Shown: one piece after another, positions 41,057 to 50,156 of the stretch | Layout: each line of letters starts with the position of its first letter | How positions within the stretch are numbered: position 1 is the first letter of the stretch | DNA from: Agarilytica sp033852175 | Lineage (GTDB): Bacteria > Pseudomonadota > Gammaproteobacteria > Pseudomonadales > Cellvibrionaceae | NCBI GenBank assembly: GCA_033852175.1 | Contig: JAWSUY010000037.1 | Location: 1-64,000 of the forward strand | Length of the DNA: 64,000 bases | Direction of reading: 5' to 3' | Translations under genes and position numbers: made by a program | The notes under the pieces: model-generated | The model's database searches: none | What the model saw: the letters and a program-made list of their open reading frames with translations, nothing else | Told to the model about the DNA's origin: nothing

Positions 41057-41624
41057 GTCGGTTATTAATCAGGTTGCGTTTATATTGCCTTGCTTGGAGT
41101 TGATAGCTTCGTCTGCTTAGGGCAAAAAGCAGCCGCAGATGGTAGCAGGTAAAAGATTGGTTTCTAGGGCTTCACGCGTCGACAAAACGACTTAAGCGCC
41201 AACAGTTTGAAATAATGCTACATAGACGCAGTCAGATAAATTTGAGACTAAAATAAAACACTTCAGATGGCAGAGACTTATTACTCCATATTTTTCGACT
41301 TGAGGAAATCATACGTCAACCACAGAAAGATCAAACGAAATTAGAGACAATAACACTAGGCCAGGCACCCTGCGTATTTCGCTGAACTTGATCACCCATT
41401 TCGGTTGAATGTGATCACTTTTTCCCTGTCGTTATTTTCAGGATAATATTTTTTGAGTATTCTATTCAATGGAGGGGGGGCTTGCGGCTCCAGTTAAGCA
41501 TCTTTCCAGCGCAAGCGCTCAAGTACGTATAACTTGAACATTCAAGCACGAGAGATTTACAAACCTCGTCAAGAACTCAGAACAATCATGGCGACCCAGT
41601 CTATTAGGCCGCGTTGATTAGCGA
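41057..41624. other. 568-nt intergenic region with possible IS remnant
   Basis: No gene supported. Near 41385-41430 the paired words TTGATCACCCATT and GTGATCACTTTTT resemble terminal repeats of IS21-type elements, but no transposase is present. Near 41107 there is a GTCTGCTTAGGGC word like the 75-bp repeats. A G7 run lies at 41472-41480. Confidence 0.3.
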
Positions 41625-42719
41625 TCAGCCCAGCATTCCAGGAAAGAATATTTGCTTAGTTTTCTTGGCTTTATACAAGGCCGCCATAATTTTCAGAAAC
41701 TCGGCAGGCCTTTTTTCTAACATGCTAAGCCGATCCACATATTCTTCTACCATCGGTTCAATGAGGAAGTAAAGCATATCGCAACCATGTAATTTATATC
41801 TCAAAATATTCCAGATCGGCCCACATGAATACTGAAGCTTTCGGCTCGACTTAGCGGCTATAGCAAGCATCCCCTGCGCCTCTAACAACGCCATTAGGGC
41901 TTTGGCCAAACCGCCCGTTGCTGGCTTTAGCTGCTTTCTCAAACCAACCAAGTCACGCCGAATAGAATACGCGTCACGTCTGTTCTGCATTAGGATTTTT
42001 TTAGTCACTTTAGTCGCTATTGCAGAGGCTATTATTGGTGTGAGTTTTTTCCCTATAGATTTTCCAGCCTGTCTTTTTGCCGGGTTTTCGATATACGACA
42101 GCGCTGTTTTTATATTATCCATCGATGCCATATTCACAACGCCATATCGAATGGCTTTAAAAAGATCGTTTCGGTCAAACCCACCCTCAAAAATAATCGC
42201 GCCATCTGAGAGCATGTCCCGAATTACCCATTCAGGAATCACCGACATATATTCATTAATGATCACTGTTATAGACTGCATTATTGGATTTTCCATAACA
42301 TCCAAATCGAAATCTAACATTTTCGAAAATACGGTTGAAGCTAGATCGATAACCGCCATATTTTCCGCGCCGACAGTCGAAAATGCCTCGCTGCCTTTGA
42401 CATACAGCCCCTCAGCGGTTCGTTCAATACCCGCCTCCATTTTTTCTATTTTTTTGACTGTATTTTTATGAATTCCATCAGCAATACCCGTCAAAAAAGG
42501 AGCCTTTTCCCCCATGGAATTTCGAATATCTCGCCACTGAGCGGGCTTTCGAAGTAAGCGATATGAGGGTCCGTGACACCCGAATGAACACTTGTCAAAT
42601 TTCTTTTGTAGTGTTGCTCCACGGTCAAAAAAACTGATATTTGAGAAGCTTTGAGAATCAACCCCTCTCAAAAATCGCTTTGCTCCCAACTCACTAATTA
42701 ACTCTGCATCATATGCCAT
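41625..42719 (-). CDS. Unknown protein, possible membrane-active toxin
   Basis: 364 residues without a signal peptide. A CSFGCHGPSYR motif near 43-53 is followed by helical sequence. Basic, alanine-rich amphipathic segments occur at 215-245 (IGKKLTPIIASAIATKVTKK) and 265-300. The layout (large helical protein directly after two small lipoprotein genes) resembles secreted effectors encoded with periplasmic immunity proteins, but there is no secretion marker such as PAAR or VgrG in the window. No family recognised. Confidence 0.55.
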   Translation of the reverse strand: MAYDAELISELGAKRFLRGVDSQSFSNISFFDRGATLQKKFDKCSFGCHGPSYRLLRKPAQWRDIRNSMGEKAPFLTGIADGIHKNTVKKIEKMEAGIERTAEGLYVKGSEAFSTVGAENMAVIDLASTVFSKMLDFDLDVMENPIMQSITVIINEYMSVIPEWVIRDMLSDGAIIFEGGFDRNDLFKAIRYGVVNMASMDNIKTALSYIENPAKRQAGKSIGKKLTPIIASAIATKVTKKILMQNRRDAYSIRRDLVGLRKQLKPATGGLAKALMALLEAQGMLAIAAKSSRKLQYSCGPIWNILRYKLHGCDMLYFLIEPMVEEYVDRLSMLEKRPAEFLKIMAALYKAKKTKQIFFPGMLG

Positions 42720-42761
42720 AATTCACTTCATCCTTTTATTTTAGTGTACAAATAGCCTTTT

Positions 42762-43307
42762 CTAATTTGTTATTTCAATACTACCAAGTATTAACCTGAC
42801 ATCTTTTTCTGAAACATCGCCATCCAAACCGTCGACGAAAAACACAACGAAACTCTTGGTGTTTTTTTGTTCCACATCAAACCCCAACACTTGAGTCGAC
42901 CGCCCACCAAGCATATCGGTTTTCACCTCAACTTTGAGGCCAGTGTAATCACCATAACGAACCTTAGAACGTTCCATTGATGTGGTGTTTCCGTACCTTA
43001 CTTCTGAGAGTGTTTTCCTCATCAGCTTATCTAAGTAAACATCAATATTCAGGTCTTTTATAAAGTCTCGTTCATCTAATTCAAAAGTGTATAGACCGAC
43101 AAACGAGTTCTCTGCTATTTGTAGCCATATTTCTCTATCAGCTACCTGACTTAAACTATTATCGCTCTGAAGCTCCCAGCCAGCGGGGTAACTCACCTCT
43201 AGGCCCTGTTCCTTGTAGCTTGTTACTGTATTCGACTTCTCTGATCCACATGAAATAAGCAAGCAGGAGAAAAGTACAAGATAAAATAATGTTATAGCTT
43301 TGTTCAT
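42762..43307 (-). CDS. DcrB/PsbP-like lipoprotein 1
   Basis: 181 residues. Signal FYLVLFSCLLISCGSEK has a lipobox Cys near 20. The mature part (YKEQGLEVSYPAGWELQSDN and following beta strands to GSIEITN) has the fold signature of DcrB/PsbP-type proteins: a 'sYP.GW' start, then an antiparallel sheet with a late helix. GGAG ribosome binding site. Related in plan to the next upstream gene 43388-43927. It may protect against, or help export, the protein encoded downstream (inference). Confidence 0.65.
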   Translation of the reverse strand: MNKAITLFYLVLFSCLLISCGSEKSNTVTSYKEQGLEVSYPAGWELQSDNSLSQVADREIWLQIAENSFVGLYTFELDERDFIKDLNIDVYLDKLMRKTLSEVRYGNTTSMERSKVRYGDYTGLKVEVKTDMLGGRSTQVLGFDVEQKNTKSFVVFFVDGLDGDVSEKDVRLILGSIEITN

Positions 43308-43387
43308 TCAAAACGCTCCAAAATAAGCCATATCAATAAACATCTATTCATCTTTATGGCAGTTTCCGTTAACACTCAACAGTTCGT

Positions 43388-43927
43388 TTAATCCAATTGT
43401 ATGCTTGAATAAATTCTTTCAATATCACCCATTAATTTTTGATGATCGGCCTTGTTAGAAAACAAGGTTAAATCGACCGTACTCATTGGACCATCATATC
43501 GATGATGCTCAATAACAAATCGATAAGGATTCGGCTTTTCAAAGAAAATATCCCAGCGCAACGCTTCTGATCCTCCAGCACTTCTGACGCTCTTTTCGAT
43601 CTGCATAGACTCCCTTTCTTCGTCGATTGAAATTGCCATTTCAAGAAACCGCTCCACCACTTCTGACTGAGACGGCACTTCAACGCCGTCGATTTTCTTA
43701 TAAAAATCTATATATAGCACCGCATCCAGGTGCGTCTCCACCATGGTTTCTACAAAATCATTATTCTCGGAAGTTGACCCCAGAACTACCCAGCTAGACG
43801 GCAGGCTAACGTCAAACCCATCAGTAGCGTAGACAACGTAGCGTTTATACTCAGCCACATCACAGCTAGACAAGAGAAAACAAAGGATAATTAACAACCC
43901 TGTTTTTCGCACAAAAAATCCATTCAT
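43388..43927 (-). CDS. DcrB/PsbP-like lipoprotein 2
   Basis: 179 residues. Signal TGLLIILCFLLSSCDV with lipobox Cys near 22; mature part starts YKRYVVYATDGFDVSLPSSW, the same plan as 42762-43307, ending in DIERIYSSIQLD. AGGAG ribosome binding site upstream of the ATG. The two probably arose by duplication and then diverged strongly. First gene of the three-gene set ending at 41625. Confidence 0.65.
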   Translation of the reverse strand: MNGFFVRKTGLLIILCFLLSSCDVAEYKRYVVYATDGFDVSLPSSWVVLGSTSENNDFVETMVETHLDAVLYIDFYKKIDGVEVPSQSEVVERFLEMAISIDEERESMQIEKSVRSAGGSEALRWDIFFEKPNPYRFVIEHHRYDGPMSTVDLTLFSNKADHQKLMGDIERIYSSIQLD

Positions 43928-44028
43928 TTAACAATTAGCTCCTTATAATCTGTCAACTGTACTTACTAATGACACAAACGGGCGTTTTTGGAAAGAGATC
44001 CTAATAACATCACTTCACCAACACTTCA

Positions 44029-45150
44029 CTAAGGCTCTAGCCCTGCGTCACGTAATTTTTTTAGTAAGCGATCTTTTTCATCGCGCTCAGTCTGCTCCCG
44101 TAACAAGGCACTATCCCTTTCCTCTTCTGCCACCCTAATCACAGCCAGCTGTTCCTGAATAACCGCCTGCGGCAACTTCTCCGTTTTAATTTTTTCCAAA
44201 TTCAAAAGCTCACCCGGCTGTTTGTAGCTTTTTGAGTAATTTTGATCAGGGATAAAACCATCAATCACATTCAAACATTCGGCCAGCACCCAGGCTTGAA
44301 ACTCACTCACGCGCTCGATTAAGTAATCCAGTACAACGGGGTCAACTTTATAATCCCGCTTATAACGCGAATCCACGTAGGCGGCGTTTAGAAATTCAAA
44401 ACGCTCAACGTCTTCTTCAGCAGCTAAGGGGAAGATAGTTTTCACATGAACATTAATAGTGGCCACGCGTTCACGCAGGTCATCTAATTTATGACTTCGC
44501 GGCTGATACAGGGTGAACACCAATAAGTAGGTGTAGAACAAGCGCTCGGTTAATTGGTGCAAGCTGCACATGGCAGAAGCATGGTCATCCAGATTGTAAT
44601 GGAGCGCGAGTGTAATTTTAGAGGCGTCTGCTGATTGGTAAACGCTCTCTAAGTAATCGATGGAAAGCGCCCTGCGCTCTTCTATTGATAATTCAACGGG
44701 GTCGGGAAGCTTATGGTCTTCGCCATAAAGAACGATACCTTCCCTGATCACGTCGAGGAAAAAATAGTCGCTGCGCTTGAGCCCGTCCGTCACTCGGTTT
44801 ACAGACTCTTTAATGATGTGAATACTGGCGGTAATACCGGGGTTTTGTTTTATGTTGCGACTAAGCTGCCGCCATTTTTTGTCTTTATCGATGGTGAACT
44901 TGCCGCCCACGATGACCAGAATATCCACATCGGAATGGTATTCTGATAAGACTCCGGTTTTAGGGTCGACGCGGCGATCATTTATAGCGTCACCACGGGC
45001 ATAACTACCAAAGAGCCACACCATAACGAGATGTTTTTTGATGCTCTGGTGAACAAGGTCGACCAATATGCTCAGCTGAGCTTGAATAGGCTCGGGAACA
45101 TGGTCTAACGAGGTGTTGTAAGGCTGAATAGACGATTCTTTTGACGACAT
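44029..45150 (-). CDS. Fused MNT nucleotidyltransferase-HEPN protein
   Basis: 373 residues. The N-terminal nucleotidyltransferase has GSYARGDA (about 48-55) and a DxD pair (HSDVDILVIV, about 73-82). The HEPN domain (about 165-290) contains LERLFYTYLLVFTLYQPRSH-like helices and AAYVDSRYKRDYKVD, the variant Rx4-6H/Y region. A C-terminal coiled tail (EEERDSALLREQTERDEKDR) follows. Separate MNT and HEPN proteins form toxin-antitoxin pairs in which MNT modifies the HEPN RNase; here both are in one chain, possibly self-regulating. No partner gene is close. Confidence 0.8.
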   Translation of the reverse strand: MSSKESSIQPYNTSLDHVPEPIQAQLSILVDLVHQSIKKHLVMVWLFGSYARGDAINDRRVDPKTGVLSEYHSDVDILVIVGGKFTIDKDKKWRQLSRNIKQNPGITASIHIIKESVNRVTDGLKRSDYFFLDVIREGIVLYGEDHKLPDPVELSIEERRALSIDYLESVYQSADASKITLALHYNLDDHASAMCSLHQLTERLFYTYLLVFTLYQPRSHKLDDLRERVATINVHVKTIFPLAAEEDVERFEFLNAAYVDSRYKRDYKVDPVVLDYLIERVSEFQAWVLAECLNVIDGFIPDQNYSKSYKQPGELLNLEKIKTEKLPQAVIQEQLAVIRVAEEERDSALLREQTERDEKDRLLKKLRDAGLEP

Positions 45151-45460
45151 AAAGAGTGTATTGCCCTTGGCTGGAAGACTTAAGCCTATTAATCACTGCG
45201 AGAGCATAAGAGGCGCCTTTATAAATGTCCATATTTAATCTTGTATGATTGCCGCAGCTCCTCATAAACGTTAGAAATCATCCAATTTGAGCCCATACAC
45301 CCAACTAATACCAATATCAGCCCATCACTCGACTGGCCATAAGATTGCTATTGTTTGATCGATATAATCTGGAATGACGCTCATAATAAGCTAAACAACC
45401 ATGCTTACATTTTGGATCAAGTTGCTCCTGTAGCCAAAAAATTTAGAGAAAGGTTTTAAC
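45151..45460. other. 310-nt divergent intergenic region
   Basis: Lies between the minus-strand MNT-HEPN gene and the plus-strand small gene at 45461. It should hold both promoters. I see no RNA gene, repeat or strong palindrome. Confidence 0.4.
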
Positions 45461-45703
45461 ATGATTGAACAACCCGGAGATCAATGGCAAGCAGGACCCC
45501 CTCGAAAAGCAGGATGGTATATCGTCGCCGTTCTCTATGATAACGGCATGGGATATGAGGCGTGTGATTACTGGGATACAGAGCAAGGCTGGACAAATCA
45601 CACCTCTGATACACCCGGAGAAAAAATCATAGGCTACATTCCTTTGCGTAAAGTGCTTAATGCGGCAAACATTGAGTTCCCAGAGAACTTGGTGGAAAAG
45701 TAA
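45461..45703 (+). CDS. DUF551-like small protein
   Basis: 80 residues: GWYIVAVLYDNGMGYEACDY, a central Trp-rich WDTEQGWTNHTS and the end IIGYIPLRKV follow the DUF551-like plan (strand, Tyr/Asp, W, then a 'W.PLP'-type end). A GAAAGG ribosome binding site stands before the ATG. It is the only plus-strand gene between 1.7 and 59 kb that I support. A second DUF551-like gene is at 53762-53974. Common on phages and islands; function unknown. Confidence 0.7.
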   Translation: MIEQPGDQWQAGPPRKAGWYIVAVLYDNGMGYEACDYWDTEQGWTNHTSDTPGEKIIGYIPLRKVLNAANIEFPENLVEK

Positions 45704-45851
45704 CTTTTTACCAGAGCCCCATAATCGGCTTCAGGCACAAAATAGACTGGGCCATTAAAAAAGACTTCACAAGTCGCCTATCGCGGAGTTTTTTAAAGTA
45801 CTCAGGCTACCCATCACTTTGGTTAACAAGCCCGATTTAAAAATTACGGCC

Positions 45852-47234
45852 CTACCACTGTAAAGGCTCGGCCTCATTCTTCCAGAAAACCCACCGACGT
45901 ACCTCAGAGTTATTTCCTGTCCCTATTTCATAGGGCTCTCTTTCAACATTGTCCAATTCTATTACAGATAGATATCCGGCATGGGTCGAGCAAATCAAGC
46001 TCTTACCATCGGCAGAAATATCCATGTCGCCAATACTTGACCCAATAAAGTGCTGCCAATGTTCTTTGCCGTCCTTGCCAAAAGCGATCACATAGCCGCC
46101 AGCATTCCCGACAATAAATTCATCGTCTCGCGAAACTCCTGCATACACACGAGAACCATCCTCAAGTATTTGTACTTTCTCATGCTCGTCATAAGGTTCA
46201 GTTTTGAACTCGGGGAAGTGTTTCGTTTCAACACCAATTGTCATTCCATTGTAGAAATGGCATGAGTTGACAGCGACCATGTCACCATCATGACTAAACA
46301 ATGCATAGTGAGGATACTCGCTCATATTACCTATATCAGCAGCGAGATTTAATTCTTCGTCGAAGACCAAGTGCGAACCATCTTGCGATCCTACAGCTAT
46401 ATATTTACCGCAAGGAGATACAGACCCATGTTCCATGGATAGACCTAACGATAACTCGTCTTCTGGGCATTCTTCTTGCAGCCAATTAAAATGATCGCTA
46501 ATTTGTTCTTCTGTAGGTAAAAGGCGAGTCGAACCAGTGTTAGATAAGACGAATATACCCTCTGAACTTATAAATAGAACCTTATCACCTTTCGGAAATG
46601 GAATGATTTTAGTCGGGTCGGATATTTCATCACCCTCCGGCAAATTAAACTCTCTTGGCACTCCTTCATTCTTTCGCGGGTATCTGAAATTTCCGACCGC
46701 CTTCCCCATCCATCCTTCGGTTACTGTTATTCCATCAATTGACGTAAAAGCAAAATATTTTTTATCGTAGCTTTTACCAAAATAGCTTACATCATCTAAC
46801 TTTCTGATGGCACTATTTCTAATTTCAACAACATAACCGTCCTCATAGCATGAGCCAATTCTCGCCACAATTGTGCCATCTTCCAATAGGGAAATTTCCG
46901 GTATGCTTTGACCATTTTCACCCAAAATAGAATAAAATGGGCTGTGCGCTAAAGGCCAATCCTTACGAAACCCCTCCACCTCACCGTCGAGATTTGCTGC
47001 CCTAAGAGCATCTAAAAAACGAGGTACGAGTTTATCTCTACCATTATCCTTTGGCTCTTTTCCAGCATTTTCCCACCCTTTATTTTTCCCATTTTCCACA
47101 TAGGCATTTACGGATCTTGCGTATTCAATGGTTTTTTTCTTCCATTCACATTGAATATTCTTTCTGCTTTTAAATATACTAATCATCTTATTTTCATCCT
47201 GATAAACCGATTTACAGACAAGGCTTTCAATCAC
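45852..47234 (-). CDS. Beta-propeller (WD40/PQQ-like) protein
   Basis: 460 residues. The N-terminal 75 residues are helical; repeated beta-blade units follow (ISLLEDGTIVARIGSCYEDG, GSVSPCGKYIAVGSQDGSHL, YALFSHDGDMVAVNSCHFYN, DMDISADGKSLICSTHAGYL). These form a propeller without catalytic motif, probably a binding scaffold. It starts with GTG at 47234 or, better supported, ATG at 47186 with AGGATG upstream. It lacks a signal peptide. Downstream of a Sel1 gene on the same strand. Confidence 0.7.
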   Translation of the reverse strand: MIESLVCKSVYQDENKMISIFKSRKNIQCEWKKKTIEYARSVNAYVENGKNKGWENAGKEPKDNGRDKLVPRFLDALRAANLDGEVEGFRKDWPLAHSPFYSILGENGQSIPEISLLEDGTIVARIGSCYEDGYVVEIRNSAIRKLDDVSYFGKSYDKKYFAFTSIDGITVTEGWMGKAVGNFRYPRKNEGVPREFNLPEGDEISDPTKIIPFPKGDKVLFISSEGIFVLSNTGSTRLLPTEEQISDHFNWLQEECPEDELSLGLSMEHGSVSPCGKYIAVGSQDGSHLVFDEELNLAADIGNMSEYPHYALFSHDGDMVAVNSCHFYNGMTIGVETKHFPEFKTEPYDEHEKVQILEDGSRVYAGVSRDDEFIVGNAGGYVIAFGKDGKEHWQHFIGSSIGDMDISADGKSLICSTHAGYLSVIELDNVEREPYEIGTGNNSEVRRWVFWKNEAEPLQW

Positions 47235-47440
47235 TTTATCAGCTTGCCTGCTGTATCTATAATTACCGCTGTCTTTTGCACATATCCATGGAAAACAATT
47301 AAATTATCGCCTGCCTGAAACAGGTGCGCCCCGCGCCATTTTCCAGCACACTTGCAAAGCCTTCTGAGATAGGAGAACGCAGAATTTCAATATGCGAATG
47401 TAATGCAGTTTATATTTTAGCGCCGCAGTATCTTTCATCT

Positions 47441-49669
47441 CTACTCCCTCCAGCATTTTTCCTTGGCGTAAAATTCAAGTCTTGTCATAAACTCGGCTCG
47501 CTCCCGGTCATCGATAGAGTCGGGAAGGAGCTTATAGGCCTGTTTTTGTACTTTTACCGCTAATGCGAAATTCCCTGTCTCGGCATGTGCTGCGGCCAAG
47601 GTATCCAGCCGAAACGCTTTATTTCCATGCTTCCTGATGGCTTGCTTAATAAATTTTATCGATAGCTCGCCATCTCTTACTTTGCCTGTTCTCGAAGTGG
47701 CAAGCATCCATGCTAAATTGTTCTTTTGATTCAATACGCCATTTTCATATGCGGCAAGGTACGCGTCTTTCGCTTTCATATGATTTTTTGAAACCCCAGC
47801 ACCTATTCTGTATAAATTTCCGAGATTATTATATGCGGCAAAGATTCCGCCCTGAATAGCTTTATTGAAGTGAAAAACCGATTTTTTTCCACTTTGTGGA
47901 ACGATCAAACCATGTTTATAGATCTCACCTAGACAAATGTGGGCTTCTGTATCACCATATCGAATCGCTTTTTCAAACCAAGTGACAGCATGTTCTTTCT
48001 TAAGACCAGCAACTTCTTCTAGATGCAGGCGACCGTAGAGGCGATAGAAATGTCCGTCCAAATAGTCTGTTTCTTTCTCGACCGATAACGCCCAATATTT
48101 CCTTGCTGTGGCCACACTTTTCTTAACTCCTTCACCTAGCGCATATCTGACTGCCAAATTGTAATAAGCGGCCATACTTCCTAGCTCAGCAGCTTGTCGA
48201 AAAAGGGATAGTGCGGTTTCCGAGCTCTTATCAACAACCTTTCCCTCGCTGTACCACGCCGCCAAATTGTTTAAAGATGTATCATCTTTAAACTCCGCGC
48301 CTTTCTCATACCACTCCTTTGCCTTCTTTAGGCTCTTTTTACATCCTCGCCCACTCTCGTAAAGCCAGCCTAACCCTCCCATTGATTTGGCGTGACCGCT
48401 CAAGGCAGAAATTTTATAGTACTCATACGCTTTGAGGTAACTCTGCTCACAGCCGAAGCCATGAAAGCTCATCCAGGCAATTGCATGATGAGCACGACTG
48501 TCATCGTTATTCAGGCCTTTAGTAAACCATTTTAACGCTGTGCTATATGACTTTTTAACGCCGACTCCTTCCTTATACAACCAGCCGATCGCGGAATATG
48601 AGTTGGAGATACCTTGCTTTAACGCTCGCTGGTAAAACTCCAAAGATTTTTTCTCGTCTCTGCCGGACCACGCGCGATTTTTGTGTAGCGAGGCCAATGA
48701 AAAGCTTGCACCTCCAGCACCGAGATCTGAAGCTCTAGCAAGCCAATGTTCAGCGCTTTTAAAATTTTTATTGGTTCCTTTTCCGTCTCTATAACGTCTT
48801 CCAACTACCATCTGCGAGTTGGGATCACCTAATTTAGCCGCTTGTTTATACCACTTGAATGACAAGACATCAGACTGATCCAGCTCTTCACCATATTCGA
48901 ACTTGTCTGCAACGTCAGTGATTAGGTCTGTGTTATTTCCGGTGAATATTTTGTCAAGGTACTCTTGGCTCTTGTTCTTGTTCTTATTTTTACGAATACC
49001 TTTCCCGGTAGAATATGAAACTGCGAGACCTAATAAGGCTTCCTGCTTGCCAAGTATATAAGCCTTTTTTAAGTAATCTAGCGAGTGCTTATCGGACTGT
49101 TCAACACCATCTCCCCAACGGTAAGAATAAGCCAGCTCCATCATCAAGTCCGGGTCATTGGAATTCTGTATTTTATTAGTCCAAAAATCGGCTTTCTCTG
49201 AGTTATATCCGGCGCTATCCAGATTACCGACGATCCTTAACAAACTCATATAAATCGATTTCTCGTCAGAGTTTGCAGCCAATTCGAACCATTTAGCCGC
49301 TTCAAGCTCAGACTCTTCGACCCCTTCGCCATAGTAGTACTTCCAACCAATGGCCATTTGCGATTCTACGTTGCCTAATTCAGCTGCTTGCAAATGATAG
49401 TTAAATGCTAGCTTATTAGAGCGTACCGACTCCCTGCCTCCTTCGTAGAGAAAGGCTAAACCCTGCATCCCCTCAATAGAGCCTTCTGCAATGGATTTTT
49501 TATACCACTTAATTGCATCTTTTCTGCTCCTCTCGACACCATTTACAGTCTCATAGGCTTGTGCGACCGCGATAAAGCTCGAGCCGGTTTTGTTTGTATT
49601 TGCAGATTCGATTAATTTGTTGATTTTCACTCTAGATCCCATTTCCCAAGCCATAACAAGGGTCGTCAT
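47441..49669 (-). CDS. Long Sel1-repeat protein
   Basis: 742 residues made almost entirely of Sel1-like repeats of about 36 residues (for example SQMAIGWKYYYGEGVEESEL, AIGWLYKEGVGVKKSYSTAL, AYYNLAVRYALGEGVKKSVA, YNNLGNLYRIGAGVSKNHMK), ending in a different TPR-like segment (LDTLAAAHAETGNFALAVKV). No signal peptide, so probably cytoplasmic. An extended alpha-solenoid of this kind serves as an assembly scaffold. It may act with the beta-propeller gene following it at 207 nt. Confidence 0.85.
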   Translation of the reverse strand: MTTLVMAWEMGSRVKINKLIESANTNKTGSSFIAVAQAYETVNGVERSRKDAIKWYKKSIAEGSIEGMQGLAFLYEGGRESVRSNKLAFNYHLQAAELGNVESQMAIGWKYYYGEGVEESELEAAKWFELAANSDEKSIYMSLLRIVGNLDSAGYNSEKADFWTNKIQNSNDPDLMMELAYSYRWGDGVEQSDKHSLDYLKKAYILGKQEALLGLAVSYSTGKGIRKNKNKNKSQEYLDKIFTGNNTDLITDVADKFEYGEELDQSDVLSFKWYKQAAKLGDPNSQMVVGRRYRDGKGTNKNFKSAEHWLARASDLGAGGASFSLASLHKNRAWSGRDEKKSLEFYQRALKQGISNSYSAIGWLYKEGVGVKKSYSTALKWFTKGLNNDDSRAHHAIAWMSFHGFGCEQSYLKAYEYYKISALSGHAKSMGGLGWLYESGRGCKKSLKKAKEWYEKGAEFKDDTSLNNLAAWYSEGKVVDKSSETALSLFRQAAELGSMAAYYNLAVRYALGEGVKKSVATARKYWALSVEKETDYLDGHFYRLYGRLHLEEVAGLKKEHAVTWFEKAIRYGDTEAHICLGEIYKHGLIVPQSGKKSVFHFNKAIQGGIFAAYNNLGNLYRIGAGVSKNHMKAKDAYLAAYENGVLNQKNNLAWMLATSRTGKVRDGELSIKFIKQAIRKHGNKAFRLDTLAAAHAETGNFALAVKVQKQAYKLLPDSIDDRERAEFMTRLEFYAKEKCWRE

Positions 49670-49801
49670 TATCGTCTATTAAAAATAGCTCTCTTTGACA
49701 CAGTCACAATCCGCCCCCTGCAACTTATTTATCCCCGAAATATTTTCCGTTTTATTCGCTACAGCCCTTCAACTCTCGTCGCAGTAGCGACAGCATCTAT
49801 T

Positions 49802-49978
49802 CTAATTAATCCAATGCGCAAGCAACTGAGCAACTAGCAATAATGCGACCAGAGGAAGCACCCAGCGAGAAATTTTACTGACCTCTTCGTCTTTCATTGG
49901 TTTGGCGAATCGTTCCGCCAAAGGTACTACAATTATCAAGACGAGAAAGAGGACACCTAATATTGAGAGTACAACCAT
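49802..49978 (-). CDS. 58-aa two-helix membrane protein
   Basis: MVVLSILGVLFLVLIIVVPL forms one helix, a charged loop (AERFAKPMKDEEVSKISRW) follows, and VLPLVALLLVAQLLAHWIN forms the second. The start is firm: a consensus AGGAGG lies 9 nt before the ATG. Too short for automatic callers with a higher length cut-off. It sits between the VIT-vWA lipoprotein and the Sel1 gene; function unknown. Confidence 0.75.
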   Translation of the reverse strand: MVVLSILGVLFLVLIIVVPLAERFAKPMKDEEVSKISRWVLPLVALLLVAQLLAHWIN

Positions 49979-50156
49979 TTATGGAGCCTCCTACACATGA
50001 TCGTTTCCTTTATGATTCCTTTACTATTATGTTGGCCCTTGCCAGCCAACATAATCGGCCATAACACGCCTAACGAGCGCAGATATATTTTCATCTTCTA
50101 ATTTTTCTCTATCACAATGGCCAAAATCGGAGTTAGAAAGGAACCCTCCATATTTG

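Noticed and set aside
41385..41430. IS21-like terminal sequence (paired TGATCAC words)
   Set aside because: Only a suggestive resemblance; no transposase or second end, so not annotated as a mobile element.
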